Position numbers and translations under genes: made by a program. From Streptomyces sp. NRRL B-1140 (GTDB lineage Bacteria > Actinomycetota > Actinomycetes > Streptomycetales > Streptomycetaceae): 64,000 nucleotides of DNA. Every line of letters begins with the position of its first letter. Within the stretch, counting starts at the first letter, position 1. The notes under the pieces are model-generated. The model was not told the DNA's origin and made no database searches. It saw only the letters and a list, made by a program, of their open reading frames with translations. Location: assembly GCF_001280065.1 (NCBI RefSeq), contig NZ_LGEA01000105.1, forward strand, positions 1 to 64,000, in the 5' to 3' direction. Of the stretch, positions 43,156-51,664 are shown piece by piece.

Positions 43156-43266
43156 ATGAAGAAGGCATACGAGGCGCCGACGCTCGTCCGGCTCGGTACG
43201 TTCCGGAAGGAGACGGGGCTCCTCCAGCGCTCCGGTCGCGACCGGCTGATCCTGAGCAAGAACTGA
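43156..43266 (+). CDS. Lasso peptide precursor, citrulassin-type core
   Basis: 36 residues. Leader MKKAYEAPTLVRLGTFRKETG, core LLQRSGRDRLILSKN. The leader carries the YxxPxL recognition motif and Thr at position -2 as lasso enzymes demand. The core aligns with citrulassin A (recalled as LLGLAGNDRLVLSKN): Leu1 amino group to Asp8 side chain gives an eight-residue ring and the tail RLILSKN threads it. Arg9 is the residue that is citrulline in the citrulassins. ATG with GAGGAG 7 nt upstream. A Gly1-Asp9 reading is possible but would put Thr at -1. Confidence 0.93.
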   Translation: MKKAYEAPTLVRLGTFRKETGLLQRSGRDRLILSKN

Positions 43267-43292
43267 CGATCGACGGTCCTTGACCCGACGTC

Positions 43293-45143
43293 ATGACTGA
43301 TCTGCACGAAAGTGCGGGGACGGGCCCCGGCGACGCGCACTTCGCGGTCTTCACGGACCGCGCGGACGCGGCCGCCGTGGCCCGCTCCTTCGCCCGCCCC
43401 GGCAGCCGGACCCTCGCCCACACGTCGGGCCGGCCCTGGCTGGTCGGCCACTGGCACGACGACGACATCGTCACGGCGAGCGTCGGCAGCGCCGCTCTGG
43501 CCGTCGTCGGCCGCTGCCCCATCGACACCGACGCACTGCGGCGCCGGGCCGCACGATTGCGCGATCTCGCGGAACTCGACGCGCTGGCCCGGTCCCTCCC
43601 CGGCAGTTTCCACCTCGTCGCCGCCCTCGACGGCCGGATCAGAGTGCAGGGCACGGCATCCGGACTGCGGCTCGTCTTCCACGCGGAGATCGACGGCGTG
43701 CGCGTGGCCGCGACCCGCGCCGACACCCTGGCCGGCCTCCTCTCCGCGGAGCCCGCCGTGGAGGAACTGGCCGTACGGCTGCTGTGGCCCGCCCCGTACC
43801 CGCTGTTCGAGACCTCGATGTGGCGGGCGGTCACCGCCGTTCCCCCACAGGACGCCGTGCTCGTCGCCGCGGACGGCCACACCGTACGGCACACCCGGTG
43901 GTGGACGCCGCCGGAGCCGGTGCGGCCGCTCGCCGACGCGGCTCCCGTGATCCGGACGGCCCTGGAGGAGGCCGTCGGCGTGCGGACCCGTCAGGGCGGC
44001 GTGGTGAGCTGCGATCTGTCCGGTGGCCTGGACTCGACCTCCGTCTGCTTCCTCGCCGACCGCTCCCCCGCCCGCGTGGTGGCCAGTACGTGGCCCGGAC
44101 GGGATCCCGCGGACACCGACCTGGTCTGGGCCGAGAAGGCGATGGGGTACCTGCCGGACGTCGAGCACGTGGTCTGGGACGCCGACGCCTCGCCGCTGGT
44201 CTACGAGGACCTCCTGGGCATCGACGACCTCCTCGACGAACCCACCATCGGCGTCATGGACCGTTCCCGGGTGCTGCACCACCTGCCCGGCCTCGCCGCA
44301 CGCGGCAGCCGGCTGCACCTGACCGGCATCGGCGGCGACCACGTCGCCTGGTGCTCCGAGGCGTACTACCACCGGCTGATGCGCACCCGGCCGCTGTTCG
44401 CCCTGCGCCGGTTGCGCGGATTCCGGGCGCTGTGGCGATGGCCGCTCGGCGGCACCCTCCGCGCTCTCGCCGACTCCCGGCCGTACCGGAGGTGGCTCGC
44501 CGACGCCGCCGGTGACCTGCGCGGCCCCCTGCCCCCGTCCGTGGCGACGGGTCTCGGCTGGGGCATGCCCCCCCGCCTGTTCGACTGGGTGACCCCCGAG
44601 GCCGAGCGGATGGCGCGCCGGGCACTGCTCGACGCGGCGGCGACGGCCTCCGCGCTGCATCCGGACCGCGGGCTGCACACCGACCTGGAGCAGATCCGGT
44701 CGTGCACCCGCGTCATCCGGCAGTGGGACCGGATGGCGGCCCGCGCGGGCCTGCCGATGGCCTCTCCCTTCCTGGACGACCGCGTCATCGAGGCGTTCCT
44801 CTCCGTACGCCCGAGCGAGCGCGTCACGCCCTGGCGGTACAAGCCCGTCCTGAGCGCCGCGATGCGCGGGATCGTGCCCGAGGAGTGCCTGCGACGCAGC
44901 AACAAGGCCACGGGCTCCATGGACGACTCCAACGGACTGCGCGAACACCGGGGCGACCTGCTGGCCCTGTGGGATGACTCACGGCTGGCGGAACTCGGGC
45001 TGGTGGACGGCGCCGAGCTGCGCCGTCTGGCCCGGCGGCCGGCCTCGCCGGGGCTCTCCGACGCCATCCTCTACTCCACGATCGCCGCGGAGGTGTGGCT
45101 GCGCGGGCTCGCCTCCGGCCGCACCCGCGTCCCGCAATCCTGA
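43293..45143 (+). CDS. Lasso cyclase (asparagine-synthetase homologue, protein C)
   Basis: 616 residues. N-terminal glutaminase-like domain without the usual catalytic Cys2 and a C-terminal ATP-pyrophosphatase domain with SGGLDST (243-249) and LHLTGIGGDHVAWCSE. It adenylates the Asp8 side chain of the core and closes the macrolactam. ATG 26 bp after the precursor stop, ribosome site weak, so it is probably in the same transcript. Length is normal for lasso C proteins. Confidence 0.94.
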   Translation: MTDLHESAGTGPGDAHFAVFTDRADAAAVARSFARPGSRTLAHTSGRPWLVGHWHDDDIVTASVGSAALAVVGRCPIDTDALRRRAARLRDLAELDALARSLPGSFHLVAALDGRIRVQGTASGLRLVFHAEIDGVRVAATRADTLAGLLSAEPAVEELAVRLLWPAPYPLFETSMWRAVTAVPPQDAVLVAADGHTVRHTRWWTPPEPVRPLADAAPVIRTALEEAVGVRTRQGGVVSCDLSGGLDSTSVCFLADRSPARVVASTWPGRDPADTDLVWAEKAMGYLPDVEHVVWDADASPLVYEDLLGIDDLLDEPTIGVMDRSRVLHHLPGLAARGSRLHLTGIGGDHVAWCSEAYYHRLMRTRPLFALRRLRGFRALWRWPLGGTLRALADSRPYRRWLADAAGDLRGPLPPSVATGLGWGMPPRLFDWVTPEAERMARRALLDAAATASALHPDRGLHTDLEQIRSCTRVIRQWDRMAARAGLPMASPFLDDRVIEAFLSVRPSERVTPWRYKPVLSAAMRGIVPEECLRRSNKATGSMDDSNGLREHRGDLLALWDDSRLAELGLVDGAELRRLARRPASPGLSDAILYSTIAAEVWLRGLASGRTRVPQS

Positions 45144-45210
45144 CCGCACCCGAGTGACACACCTACGACGACACATCAGCCATGTCAGACCCGTCAGAAA
45201 GGCCCTCCAC

Positions 45211-45465
45211 ATGCCCTTGCGGTTCGGCGACGACGTATCCACGGCCGAGACCGACTACGGCACGGTTCTGCTCGACGAACAGGTCGGTGCCTACTGGGAG
45301 TTGAATCCGACGGCCACCTTGGTGGTGCGGACGCTGCTGGACGGCGGGGAGGAGGCGGACGCGGCCGCCGCCCTGGTGCGGGAGTTCGACATCGACCGGA
45401 CGCAAGCCCTCCAGGACGTGCAGACGCTCGTCCACGAGCTGCGCGCGTCGGGGCTCGCCTCATGA
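45211..45465 (+). CDS. PqqD-like leader-binding protein (RRE, B1)
   Basis: 84 residues, winged-helix RiPP recognition element: YGTVLLDEQVGAYWELNPTA, VVRTLLDGGEEADAAAALVREFDIDR and ALQDVQTLVHELRASGLAS. It holds the leader motif YxxPxL and brings it to the peptidase and cyclase. Start ATG with GAAAGG upstream, 67 bp after the cyclase stop. Its end overlaps the peptidase gene by ATGA. Confidence 0.93.
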   Translation: MPLRFGDDVSTAETDYGTVLLDEQVGAYWELNPTATLVVRTLLDGGEEADAAAALVREFDIDRTQALQDVQTLVHELRASGLAS

Positions 45466-45899
45466 CGACGCCCAGCGCGCTGGAGCGCCCCACCGGTGTG
45501 CCCCTGGTCCGGCGCACGGCCGCCCGCCTCGTCCTGCTCCCCGCCGTCGTCCTCGCTCTGCTGCCGCCCCGCCACATCCGCTCGGTGCTCGGCGTCCTGC
45601 GGCGCGGCGCCGCACCGGCGAGCACCGGCCAGGCCCAGAACGCCCGAGACGCCATGTGCGCCGTCAGCCTGCGCTGCGCCGGGCCCAAGGGATGCCTGCC
45701 ACGGTCCCTGGGAGCGGCGCTGCTGTGCCGGCTCGGCGGAACCTGGCCGACCTGGTGCACCGGCGTACGGGTCACCCCGCCGTTCACGGCGCACGCCTGG
45801 ATCGAGGCGGAAGGCCGTCCCGTCGGCGAAGGAGTCCCGGAGGGCTACTTCGCCCGGCTGGTGGCCGTCGCCCCGCTGTCGGGTCCTGCCGACCGATGA
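45462..45899 (+). CDS. Transglutaminase-like leader peptidase (lasso B2)
   Basis: 145 residues. Cys78 in GPKGCLPRSLGAA and His111 in FTAHAWIEAEGRP are the catalytic Cys-His pair of lasso B2 proteases, which cut the leader from the core. An N-terminal hydrophobic run (LVLLPAVVLALLPP) is usual in this family. Overlaps both neighbours by ATGA. Confidence 0.93.
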   Translation: MTTPSALERPTGVPLVRRTAARLVLLPAVVLALLPPRHIRSVLGVLRRGAAPASTGQAQNARDAMCAVSLRCAGPKGCLPRSLGAALLCRLGGTWPTWCTGVRVTPPFTAHAWIEAEGRPVGEGVPEGYFARLVAVAPLSGPADR

Positions 45900-47761
45900 C
45901 CGGCGCGACGGTCCCGCACGGCGGCCGGGCCGCGCATGCCGCGGCCGGTTCCGAAGCAGAGGCCGGTAAGTCCACCGTGGCGGCGGTGGTCACGATGTAC
46001 CGGCTCACCGCGGGGCACCGGGGCGCCATCGCCGTCGCCGGCGTGCTGACGCTGGTCGGATCCGCCCTGGGGCTGGCCCAGCCGCTCGTCGCCAAGCAGG
46101 TCGTGGACGCGAGCGGCCGCGGACAGCTCATCTGGCCGCTGCTGGCCCTGCTGGGCGCGCTGTTCGTCGTCGAGGCGGCGACGGGGGCGGCGGGGCGTTT
46201 CCTTCTGGAACGGATGGGCGAAGGCGTCGTACGCCAGGTCCGGCACGGGCTGGTGGGCCGGCTGCTCCGCCTGGAGATGAGGGAGTACGACCGCCACCGG
46301 AGCGGCGACCTCATCTCCCGGGTGACCGCCGACACCACCCTGCTGCGCGAGGTCGTCTCCCAGGCCCTGGTCGACCTCGTGACGGGAAGCCTGGTCGCGG
46401 CCGGGGCGATCGCCCTCATGGCGTGGCTGGACCCGCTGCTGCTGCTCCTGGTCGTCGCGACCGTGGCGGCGTCGGCCGTGGTGGTCGCCTCACTGCTCAC
46501 GGGCATCAGGAACGCCTCCGAACACATGCAGCGCTCGGTCGGTGCCGTCGCCGCCGATCTCGAACGCGCCCTGAGCGCCCTGCCGATGGTCCGGGTGCAC
46601 CGGGCCGAGGAGCGGGAGGCGGCCGGCATCGGCGCCCGCGTGGACGGGGCGTACGGCGCGGGGGTGCGCACCGCGAAGCTCGCCTCCGTGATGAGCTCCG
46701 CCGTCGAACTCGCCGTGCAGGGTTCCTTTCTCATCGTCCTGGTCGTCGGCGGCCTGCGCGTCGGCGGCCACACCGGTTCCCTCGGTGACCTCGTCGCGTT
46801 CCTGCTGTACGCCTCGTACCTCGTCCTGCCGGTGTCCTCCGTCTTCCGCGCGGTCGGCCTCGTCCAGCGCGGGATGGGCGCCTACCAGCGCATCGACGAG
46901 GCACTGCGCCTCCCCGTGGAACCCACCGCACCCAGGAACCCGACCGACCGCCCACCCGCACCGCAGCCGACCGGACCGGCCGGGACCCGTGCGGTCGGCC
47001 AGGCCGAACAGCCCGTCCTCGCCCTGCGCGACGTCCACTTCGGCTACGCCCCGGAGCGGCCGGTCCTGCGCGGTGTGTCGTTCACCGTCCCGCAGCACCG
47101 GCACGTGGCCCTGGTGGGCCCGTCCGGAGCCGGCAAGAGCACGGTGTTCGCCCTGGTCGCGAGGTTCTACGAGCCGGATGCGGGCGCCGTGCTCTTCGAC
47201 GGGCGGCCGGCGGCCGAACTCACACGAGATCACTGCCGCCGGGGCATCGCCGTGGTCGACCAGAAGACCCATGTGGTCCACGGCACGCTGCGCGACAACA
47301 TCGCCTACGCGGTGCCCGACGCCACGGATGCGGAGATCGGCCGCGTCGTCGAACTGGCCCGGCTGGAAGAGGTCGTCGACCGGCTGCCCGGAGGCCTGGC
47401 CGCCGTCATCGGGGAACACGGCTGCAACCTCTCCGGCGGCGAGCGGCAGCGGGTCGCCCTCGCGCGCGCGTTGCTGGCCCGGCCCGCGCTCCTCCTGCTG
47501 GACGAGCCCACCTCGCACCTCGACGCGATCAACGAATCGGCGCTCACCACCGTCATGAAGGACGTCGCCCAGGAGTGCGCTCTGCTGGTCATCGCCCACC
47601 GTCTGTCCACCGTGCAGCACGCCGACCACATCGTGCTGCTCCGGGACGGCCGCACGGTGGCCGGCGGACGTCACGAGGACTTGCTGGTCAGCAGTGCCCT
47701 CTATCGCGAGCTGGCCGCGAGCCAGATGCTCCGGGCCGGCGGGCGGCCCCGGAGCGGTTGA
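45896..47761 (+). CDS. ABC exporter of the lasso peptide (protein D)
   Basis: 621 residues, half-transporter with fused six-helix membrane domain and ATPase. Walker A GPSGAGKST, signature LSGGERQRVALARALL, Walker B LLLLDEPTSHLD. It exports the matured peptide and gives self-protection. ATG chosen by the ATGA overlap with the B2 gene; the frame is open 80 codons earlier. Ends 9 bp from the convergent epoxide hydrolase gene, so the cluster ends here. No isopeptidase or peptidyl-arginine deiminase gene is present. Confidence 0.94.
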   Translation: MTGATVPHGGRAAHAAAGSEAEAGKSTVAAVVTMYRLTAGHRGAIAVAGVLTLVGSALGLAQPLVAKQVVDASGRGQLIWPLLALLGALFVVEAATGAAGRFLLERMGEGVVRQVRHGLVGRLLRLEMREYDRHRSGDLISRVTADTTLLREVVSQALVDLVTGSLVAAGAIALMAWLDPLLLLLVVATVAASAVVVASLLTGIRNASEHMQRSVGAVAADLERALSALPMVRVHRAEEREAAGIGARVDGAYGAGVRTAKLASVMSSAVELAVQGSFLIVLVVGGLRVGGHTGSLGDLVAFLLYASYLVLPVSSVFRAVGLVQRGMGAYQRIDEALRLPVEPTAPRNPTDRPPAPQPTGPAGTRAVGQAEQPVLALRDVHFGYAPERPVLRGVSFTVPQHRHVALVGPSGAGKSTVFALVARFYEPDAGAVLFDGRPAAELTRDHCRRGIAVVDQKTHVVHGTLRDNIAYAVPDATDAEIGRVVELARLEEVVDRLPGGLAAVIGEHGCNLSGGERQRVALARALLARPALLLLDEPTSHLDAINESALTTVMKDVAQECALLVIAHRLSTVQHADHIVLLRDGRTVAGGRHEDLLVSSALYRELAASQMLRAGGRPRSG

Positions 47762-47770
47762 GGACCGCGT

Positions 47771-48943
47771 TCACCGCTGGGCGGCCAGCACCGCCGCGAG
47801 GCCCTCTTGCAGGTCCTTGACGAAATACCCGGGGACCTCCAGCGACGGGAAGTGGCCCCCCTTCTCGGGCTCACGCCATCGGACGATCTGCCGGTACCGC
47901 TCCTGCGCCCAGGGGCGCGGGCACTTCTCGACGTCGCGGGGATAGATGGTGATGGCCGACGGGACGTCGACCCGCAGTTCGGGGTCGAGTGAGTTGTGGC
48001 TTTCGTAGTAGATGCGGGCCGCGGACGCGCCGGTCCGCGTCAGCCAGTACAGGGTGACGTCGTCGAGAACGCGGTCCCTGGAGATCGTCTCGAACGGGCT
48101 GTCCTCGGTGTCCGACCACTCGGCGAACTTGTCGAGGATCCAGGCGAGCAGCCCGACCGGGGAGTCGACGAGGGAGTAGCCGATGGTCTGCGGCCGGGTC
48201 GCCTGCTGCTTCGCGTACGCCGCTCGATGACGCCAGAAATGGCGGGTGTCCTCGGCCCACTCGCGCTCGAGCGATGTCAGCCCGTCCGTCGTCAGCCCGG
48301 GCGGCCCCTCCGCGAACGTGGTGTGGATGCCGAGAACCTGCTCCGGGAACCTCCCGCCGAGGACCGTGGTGATATTGCCTCCCCAGTCGCCGCCGTGGGC
48401 TACGAACCTGCTGTAGCCGAGCCGTTCCATCAGTTCCACCCATGCGGCCGCGATCTTCTCGGTTCCCCACCCGGTGGCGGCCGGCTTGTCGCTGTGACCG
48501 AAGCCCGGCAGCGACGGGACCACGACGTGGAACGCCGGCGCGTCCGCGTCACTCGGCTGGGTCAACTCGTCCACCACGTCGACGAATTCGGCGATGCTGC
48601 CCGGCCAGCCGTGCGTCAGGACCACAGGAGTGGCGTCCGCACGCGGGGACCGGCGGTGCAGGAAATGGATCGCCAGACCATCGATGACCGTGCGGAACTG
48701 GCCGATCTCGTCGAGGCGTTCCTCGAAGGACCGCCAGTCGTATCCGGTGCGCCAGTGGTCGACGACATCGACGAGGTCGGCGAGCGGCACGCCCTGTTCC
48801 CATCGCCGCGGGCCGGACGCGGCGCGATGGACCGTCTCGGCCTCCGGCAGCCGCGCGGCGGCCAGTCTCGCGCGCAGATCGTCGAGGTCGGCGTCGGTCG
48901 CGTGAGCTTCGAACGCTCGCACATCACTGCTCGGACGGAGCAT
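47771..48943 (-). CDS. Epoxide hydrolase (EHN-type alpha/beta hydrolase)
   Basis: 390 residues. N-terminal epoxide-hydrolase domain (about 1-105: DLDDLRARLAAARLPEAETV) and alpha/beta core with HGWPGS oxyanion-hole motif, nucleophile Asp in HGGDWGGN and His in KGGHFPSLEVP. It opens epoxides to diols, possibly in detoxification. ATG with TGGAGG 5 nt upstream. Shares a short promoter region with the CGNR regulator gene, so probably repressed by it. Confidence 0.94.
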   Translation of the reverse strand: MLRPSSDVRAFEAHATDADLDDLRARLAAARLPEAETVHRAASGPRRWEQGVPLADLVDVVDHWRTGYDWRSFEERLDEIGQFRTVIDGLAIHFLHRRSPRADATPVVLTHGWPGSIAEFVDVVDELTQPSDADAPAFHVVVPSLPGFGHSDKPAATGWGTEKIAAAWVELMERLGYSRFVAHGGDWGGNITTVLGGRFPEQVLGIHTTFAEGPPGLTTDGLTSLEREWAEDTRHFWRHRAAYAKQQATRPQTIGYSLVDSPVGLLAWILDKFAEWSDTEDSPFETISRDRVLDDVTLYWLTRTGASAARIYYESHNSLDPELRVDVPSAITIYPRDVEKCPRPWAQERYRQIVRWREPEKGGHFPSLEVPGYFVKDLQEGLAAVLAAQR

Positions 48944-48963
48944 GAGACCTCCAGGCCATTGTG

Positions 48964-49024
48964 GAACCGGCTAAGACGGTTCTAACAGGTCTCGGAACCC
49001 TGCCGCAACCGGCTAAGGTGGTTC
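48964..49024. promoter_or_regulatory. Two operator copies between epoxide hydrolase and CGNR genes
   Basis: Two near-identical 19-20-bp sites: GAACCGGCTAAGACGGTTC (48964-48982) and CAACCGGCTAAGGTGGTTC (49006-49024). Each is an inverted repeat AACC/GGTT flanking GGCTAAG. Start-to-start distance is 42 bp, four helical turns, so both face the same side. TAAGGT (49014-49019) lies 6 nt before the CGNR ATG and is a -10-like box; transcription would be leaderless. Confidence 0.75.
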
Positions 49025-49025
49025 C

Positions 49026-49601
49026 ATGCGTGGTGAGTTCCCTGACTTCCGCCTCGGCAGCGTGCTGGCGACCAGCTTCACGGGGACCCTGTCGGAGCGT
49101 CATGGCGAGGCGGTGGAGCGCATTCCCACGCCGCGCCGACTCGTCGACTGGCTGGGGGTGAACGGCCTCAACGTGGACTCCTGCACCACCGCCCAGCTCG
49201 ACGTCGCCAGGCAGCTGAGGGAGTCGATCCACGCCGCCGCGACAGCGGCCGCGCTCCAGGACCCTCTCCCCGCGTCCGCGGTCCGGATCATCAATGACTG
49301 CAGCGCTCGGGGCCGGGCCTCGGCGATCCTCACCCCCGAGGGCGAGCGGCGATGGCGGCTCGGCTCGGCTTCCTGCGTGGAAGATGCCCTCGGCGTGATC
49401 GCCGCCGACGCGATCGGCATCATCGCCGGCGAGCGAGACGGGAAACTGGCCTTGTGCGCCTCACCGACGTGCCGGGCCGCCTTCTTCGACACCAGCCGGA
49501 GCCGCACCCGCAGGTGGTGTGACATGAACACGTGCGGCAATCGTCAGAAGAAGGCGCGCTTCATGGCCAAGCAGCGCGACCACCCCACGCCAGCGGAGTG
49601 A
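49026..49601 (+). CDS. CGNR zinc-finger transcription regulator
   Basis: 191 residues. ABATE-type N-terminal sensor (DFRLGSVLATSFTGTLSERHG) and C-terminal CGNR zinc finger: LCASPTCRAAFFDTSRSRTR, WCDMNTCGNRQKKARFMAKQ with four Cys. It should bind DNA through the zinc finger; the two operator copies immediately upstream suggest autoregulation and control of the divergent epoxide hydrolase. No ribosome site precedes ATG 49026; a -10-like box sits at 6 nt, consistent with a leaderless mRNA. Confidence 0.9.
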   Translation: MRGEFPDFRLGSVLATSFTGTLSERHGEAVERIPTPRRLVDWLGVNGLNVDSCTTAQLDVARQLRESIHAAATAAALQDPLPASAVRIINDCSARGRASAILTPEGERRWRLGSASCVEDALGVIAADAIGIIAGERDGKLALCASPTCRAAFFDTSRSRTRRWCDMNTCGNRQKKARFMAKQRDHPTPAE

Positions 49602-49621
49602 CCGTCCGCCCGGGGCCGGGG

Positions 49622-50596
49622 TCACCACCGGCCGGGGGTGGTCCCGGTGACCGGCTCCGAGGGCCTGCCGTCCACCCCGACGGGCACGTCCCCGGCGAGC
49701 ATCACGCGGTGCATGATCCGGGGATGATCGAGATGGGCGGTGTCGCCGGGCGCGAGGTGCATGGTGGCGCGGTTGTCCCAGAACGCGACGCTGCCCGGCT
49801 CCCAGCGGAACCGGACCGTGTACTCGGGCCGGACCGCCTGTTCCAGCAGCATCTCCAGGATGGCGCCGCTTTCGGGCCGGGAGAGACCGTCGATCTGCTC
49901 TACGTAGTAGCCGTTGACGTACAGGATCCGCTCGCCTGTCTCCGGGTGGACGCGCACCAGGGGGTGCACCGTGGCGACCTGCCGGTCCAGCAGGTGCCGG
50001 AGGTAGGCGTCGTCGCCGGGCCGTGGCTGGTAGCCGACGCCGAGCCGGTGCTCGGCCCGCAGTCCGTCGACGAACTGCCGCAGCGGCGCGGACAGTCCGG
50101 CGTACGCCGCCGCCAGGTTCGACCAGGTGGTGTCGCCGCCGTAGGGCGGTACGGTCTCCGCGCGCAGGATCGTCGCGGCCGGCGGGTCGACACGGGCGCC
50201 GTGGTCGCAGTGCCAGCCGCGCAGCAGGGTGTGGCGGCGGCGCCGCAGCCACTCGTCGTGCTCCATCCCGAACCGTCCGCCCAGCTCCAGCCGGTCCGCG
50301 GTCGTCTCGATCTCGGGGAAGTCCGGGGGCGAGGCCCTGCCCCGCCGGGGCAGCACCACGGTCTCGCCGAACCGGCGCGCGAAGGCCACGTGCCCGGCGT
50401 GGTCCAGCCGCTGTCCCCGGAAGAACACCACCTTCCACCGCAGCACCGCCGCCCTGATCGCGGCGATGACCGCGTCGTCGAGGTCAGCGGCCAGATCGAC
50501 CCCGCCGATCTCCGCACCGATGTACCCGGCGACCGGTTTCACCTCCACCCCGGCCTCCCGCGCGGCCTCGTCCGTCGTCCGGCCATCCGTCGTCAT
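49622..50596 (-). CDS. TauD/TfdA-family Fe(II)/2-oxoglutarate dioxygenase
   Basis: 324 residues. Iron ligands in WHCDHGARVDPP (HxD) and the distal His in FWDNRATMHLAPGD, plus Arg for 2-oxoglutarate further on (HPRIMHRVML). Such enzymes hydroxylate taurine, alkyl sulfates, herbicides or natural products. ATG with CGGAG 6 nt upstream chosen; a longer frame (44 codons) lacks support. Divergent from the aldo/keto reductase by 199 bp. Confidence 0.9.
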   Translation of the reverse strand: MTTDGRTTDEAAREAGVEVKPVAGYIGAEIGGVDLAADLDDAVIAAIRAAVLRWKVVFFRGQRLDHAGHVAFARRFGETVVLPRRGRASPPDFPEIETTADRLELGGRFGMEHDEWLRRRRHTLLRGWHCDHGARVDPPAATILRAETVPPYGGDTTWSNLAAAYAGLSAPLRQFVDGLRAEHRLGVGYQPRPGDDAYLRHLLDRQVATVHPLVRVHPETGERILYVNGYYVEQIDGLSRPESGAILEMLLEQAVRPEYTVRFRWEPGSVAFWDNRATMHLAPGDTAHLDHPRIMHRVMLAGDVPVGVDGRPSEPVTGTTPGRW

Positions 50597-50795
50597 GAGC
50601 ACTCCGCTGGTCGTGGGCGTGGTTCCCGTCCCGGAGATCGTGACAGCGATCTCCGCCGAGGGCGACCACGCCTTACCGGCAGCACGTGGTTCCGCCGGGA
50701 ACCGGGCACCGTGCGTCCGGTTGATCATTGCTCACCCGGTGCGTGACGCTGGAGGGACGACACAGCACTCTCACAGCCAAAGGGAAGGTCCGACG

Positions 50796-51626
50796 GTGAT
50801 CAGTATCCCGACGCACACGCTCAACGACGGTACGGCGCTCCCCGCCCTGGGGCTGGGCACCTGGCCCCTGGGTGACGACGAGGCGCAGCAGGCGGTGCTC
50901 TCGGCACTGGAAGCGGGCTACCGCCTGATCGACACGGCGGCGAACTACCGCAACGAGACGGGGGTCGGCCGCGCTGTGGCCTCCGGCGTCGTGCCGCGCG
51001 AGGAGATCGTCGTGACGACGAAGCTCCCGGGCCGGCACCACGGCTACGAGGAGACCCTCGCCTCCTTCGAGGAGTCCCGGGCCCGCCTCGGCCTGGAGTA
51101 CGTCGATCTGTACCTGATCCACTGGCCGCTGCCACGCGTGGACCGGTACGTCGACTCCTGGAAGGCCATGATCAAGCTGCGCGAGGAGGGGCTCGTCCGC
51201 TCGATCGGCGTCTCCAACTTCACGGCCGGGCACATCGAGCGGCTGGAGAAGGAGACCGGCGTGCTGCCCTCGGTCAACCAGGTCGAGCTGCACCCGCTGC
51301 TGCCGCAGGACGACCTGCGCGCCTTCCACGCGGGCAAGGGCATCGTCACCGAGAGCTGGAGTCCGCTGCGCCCGGGGACGCCCCTGCTGGACGATCCCGC
51401 CGTCGCGCGGATCGCCGGGGCGCACGGGGTGTCGCCTGGGCAGGTCGTGCTGCGCTGGCACACGCAGCTCGGAGCGGTGCCGATCCCCAAGTCGGCCAAC
51501 CCCGAGCGGCAGCGCGCCAACCTCGACGTCTTCGGCTTCGAGCTGAGCGAGGACGAGATGCGGGCCGTCGCGGACAGGCCGCAGCGCAGGGTCGGCGCCG
51601 ACCCCGAGGTGCACGAGGAGTTCTGA
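50796..51626 (+). CDS. Aldo/keto reductase
   Basis: 276 residues, TIM barrel NADPH enzyme. Signature GYRLIDTAANYRNETGVGRA with catalytic Asp and Tyr, Lys in VVTTKLPGRHHGYE, VDLYLIHWPLP with the His, and the NADPH-binding VPIPKSANPERQRANLDVF. Reduces aldehydes or ketones, substrate open. GTG with AGGGAAGG upstream. A LigD-phosphoesterase gene follows after 38 bp, likely in one transcript by distance, not by function. Confidence 0.95.
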   Translation: MISIPTHTLNDGTALPALGLGTWPLGDDEAQQAVLSALEAGYRLIDTAANYRNETGVGRAVASGVVPREEIVVTTKLPGRHHGYEETLASFEESRARLGLEYVDLYLIHWPLPRVDRYVDSWKAMIKLREEGLVRSIGVSNFTAGHIERLEKETGVLPSVNQVELHPLLPQDDLRAFHAGKGIVTESWSPLRPGTPLLDDPAVARIAGAHGVSPGQVVLRWHTQLGAVPIPKSANPERQRANLDVFGFELSEDEMRAVADRPQRRVGADPEVHEEF

Positions 51627-51664
51627 CGGGTACCCGGGGCGCGCCAGGCAGGAAGGAGCCGCAG

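Noticed and set aside
43216..43263. Lasso core beginning with Gly (ring Gly1-Asp9)
   Set aside because: Would put Thr at -1 instead of the conserved -2; alignment with citrulassin favours Leu1-Asp8. Not fully excluded without mass data.
50597..50728. 44-codon extension of the TauD-type gene
   Set aside because: No ribosome site and not needed for the fold; ATG 50596 has one.
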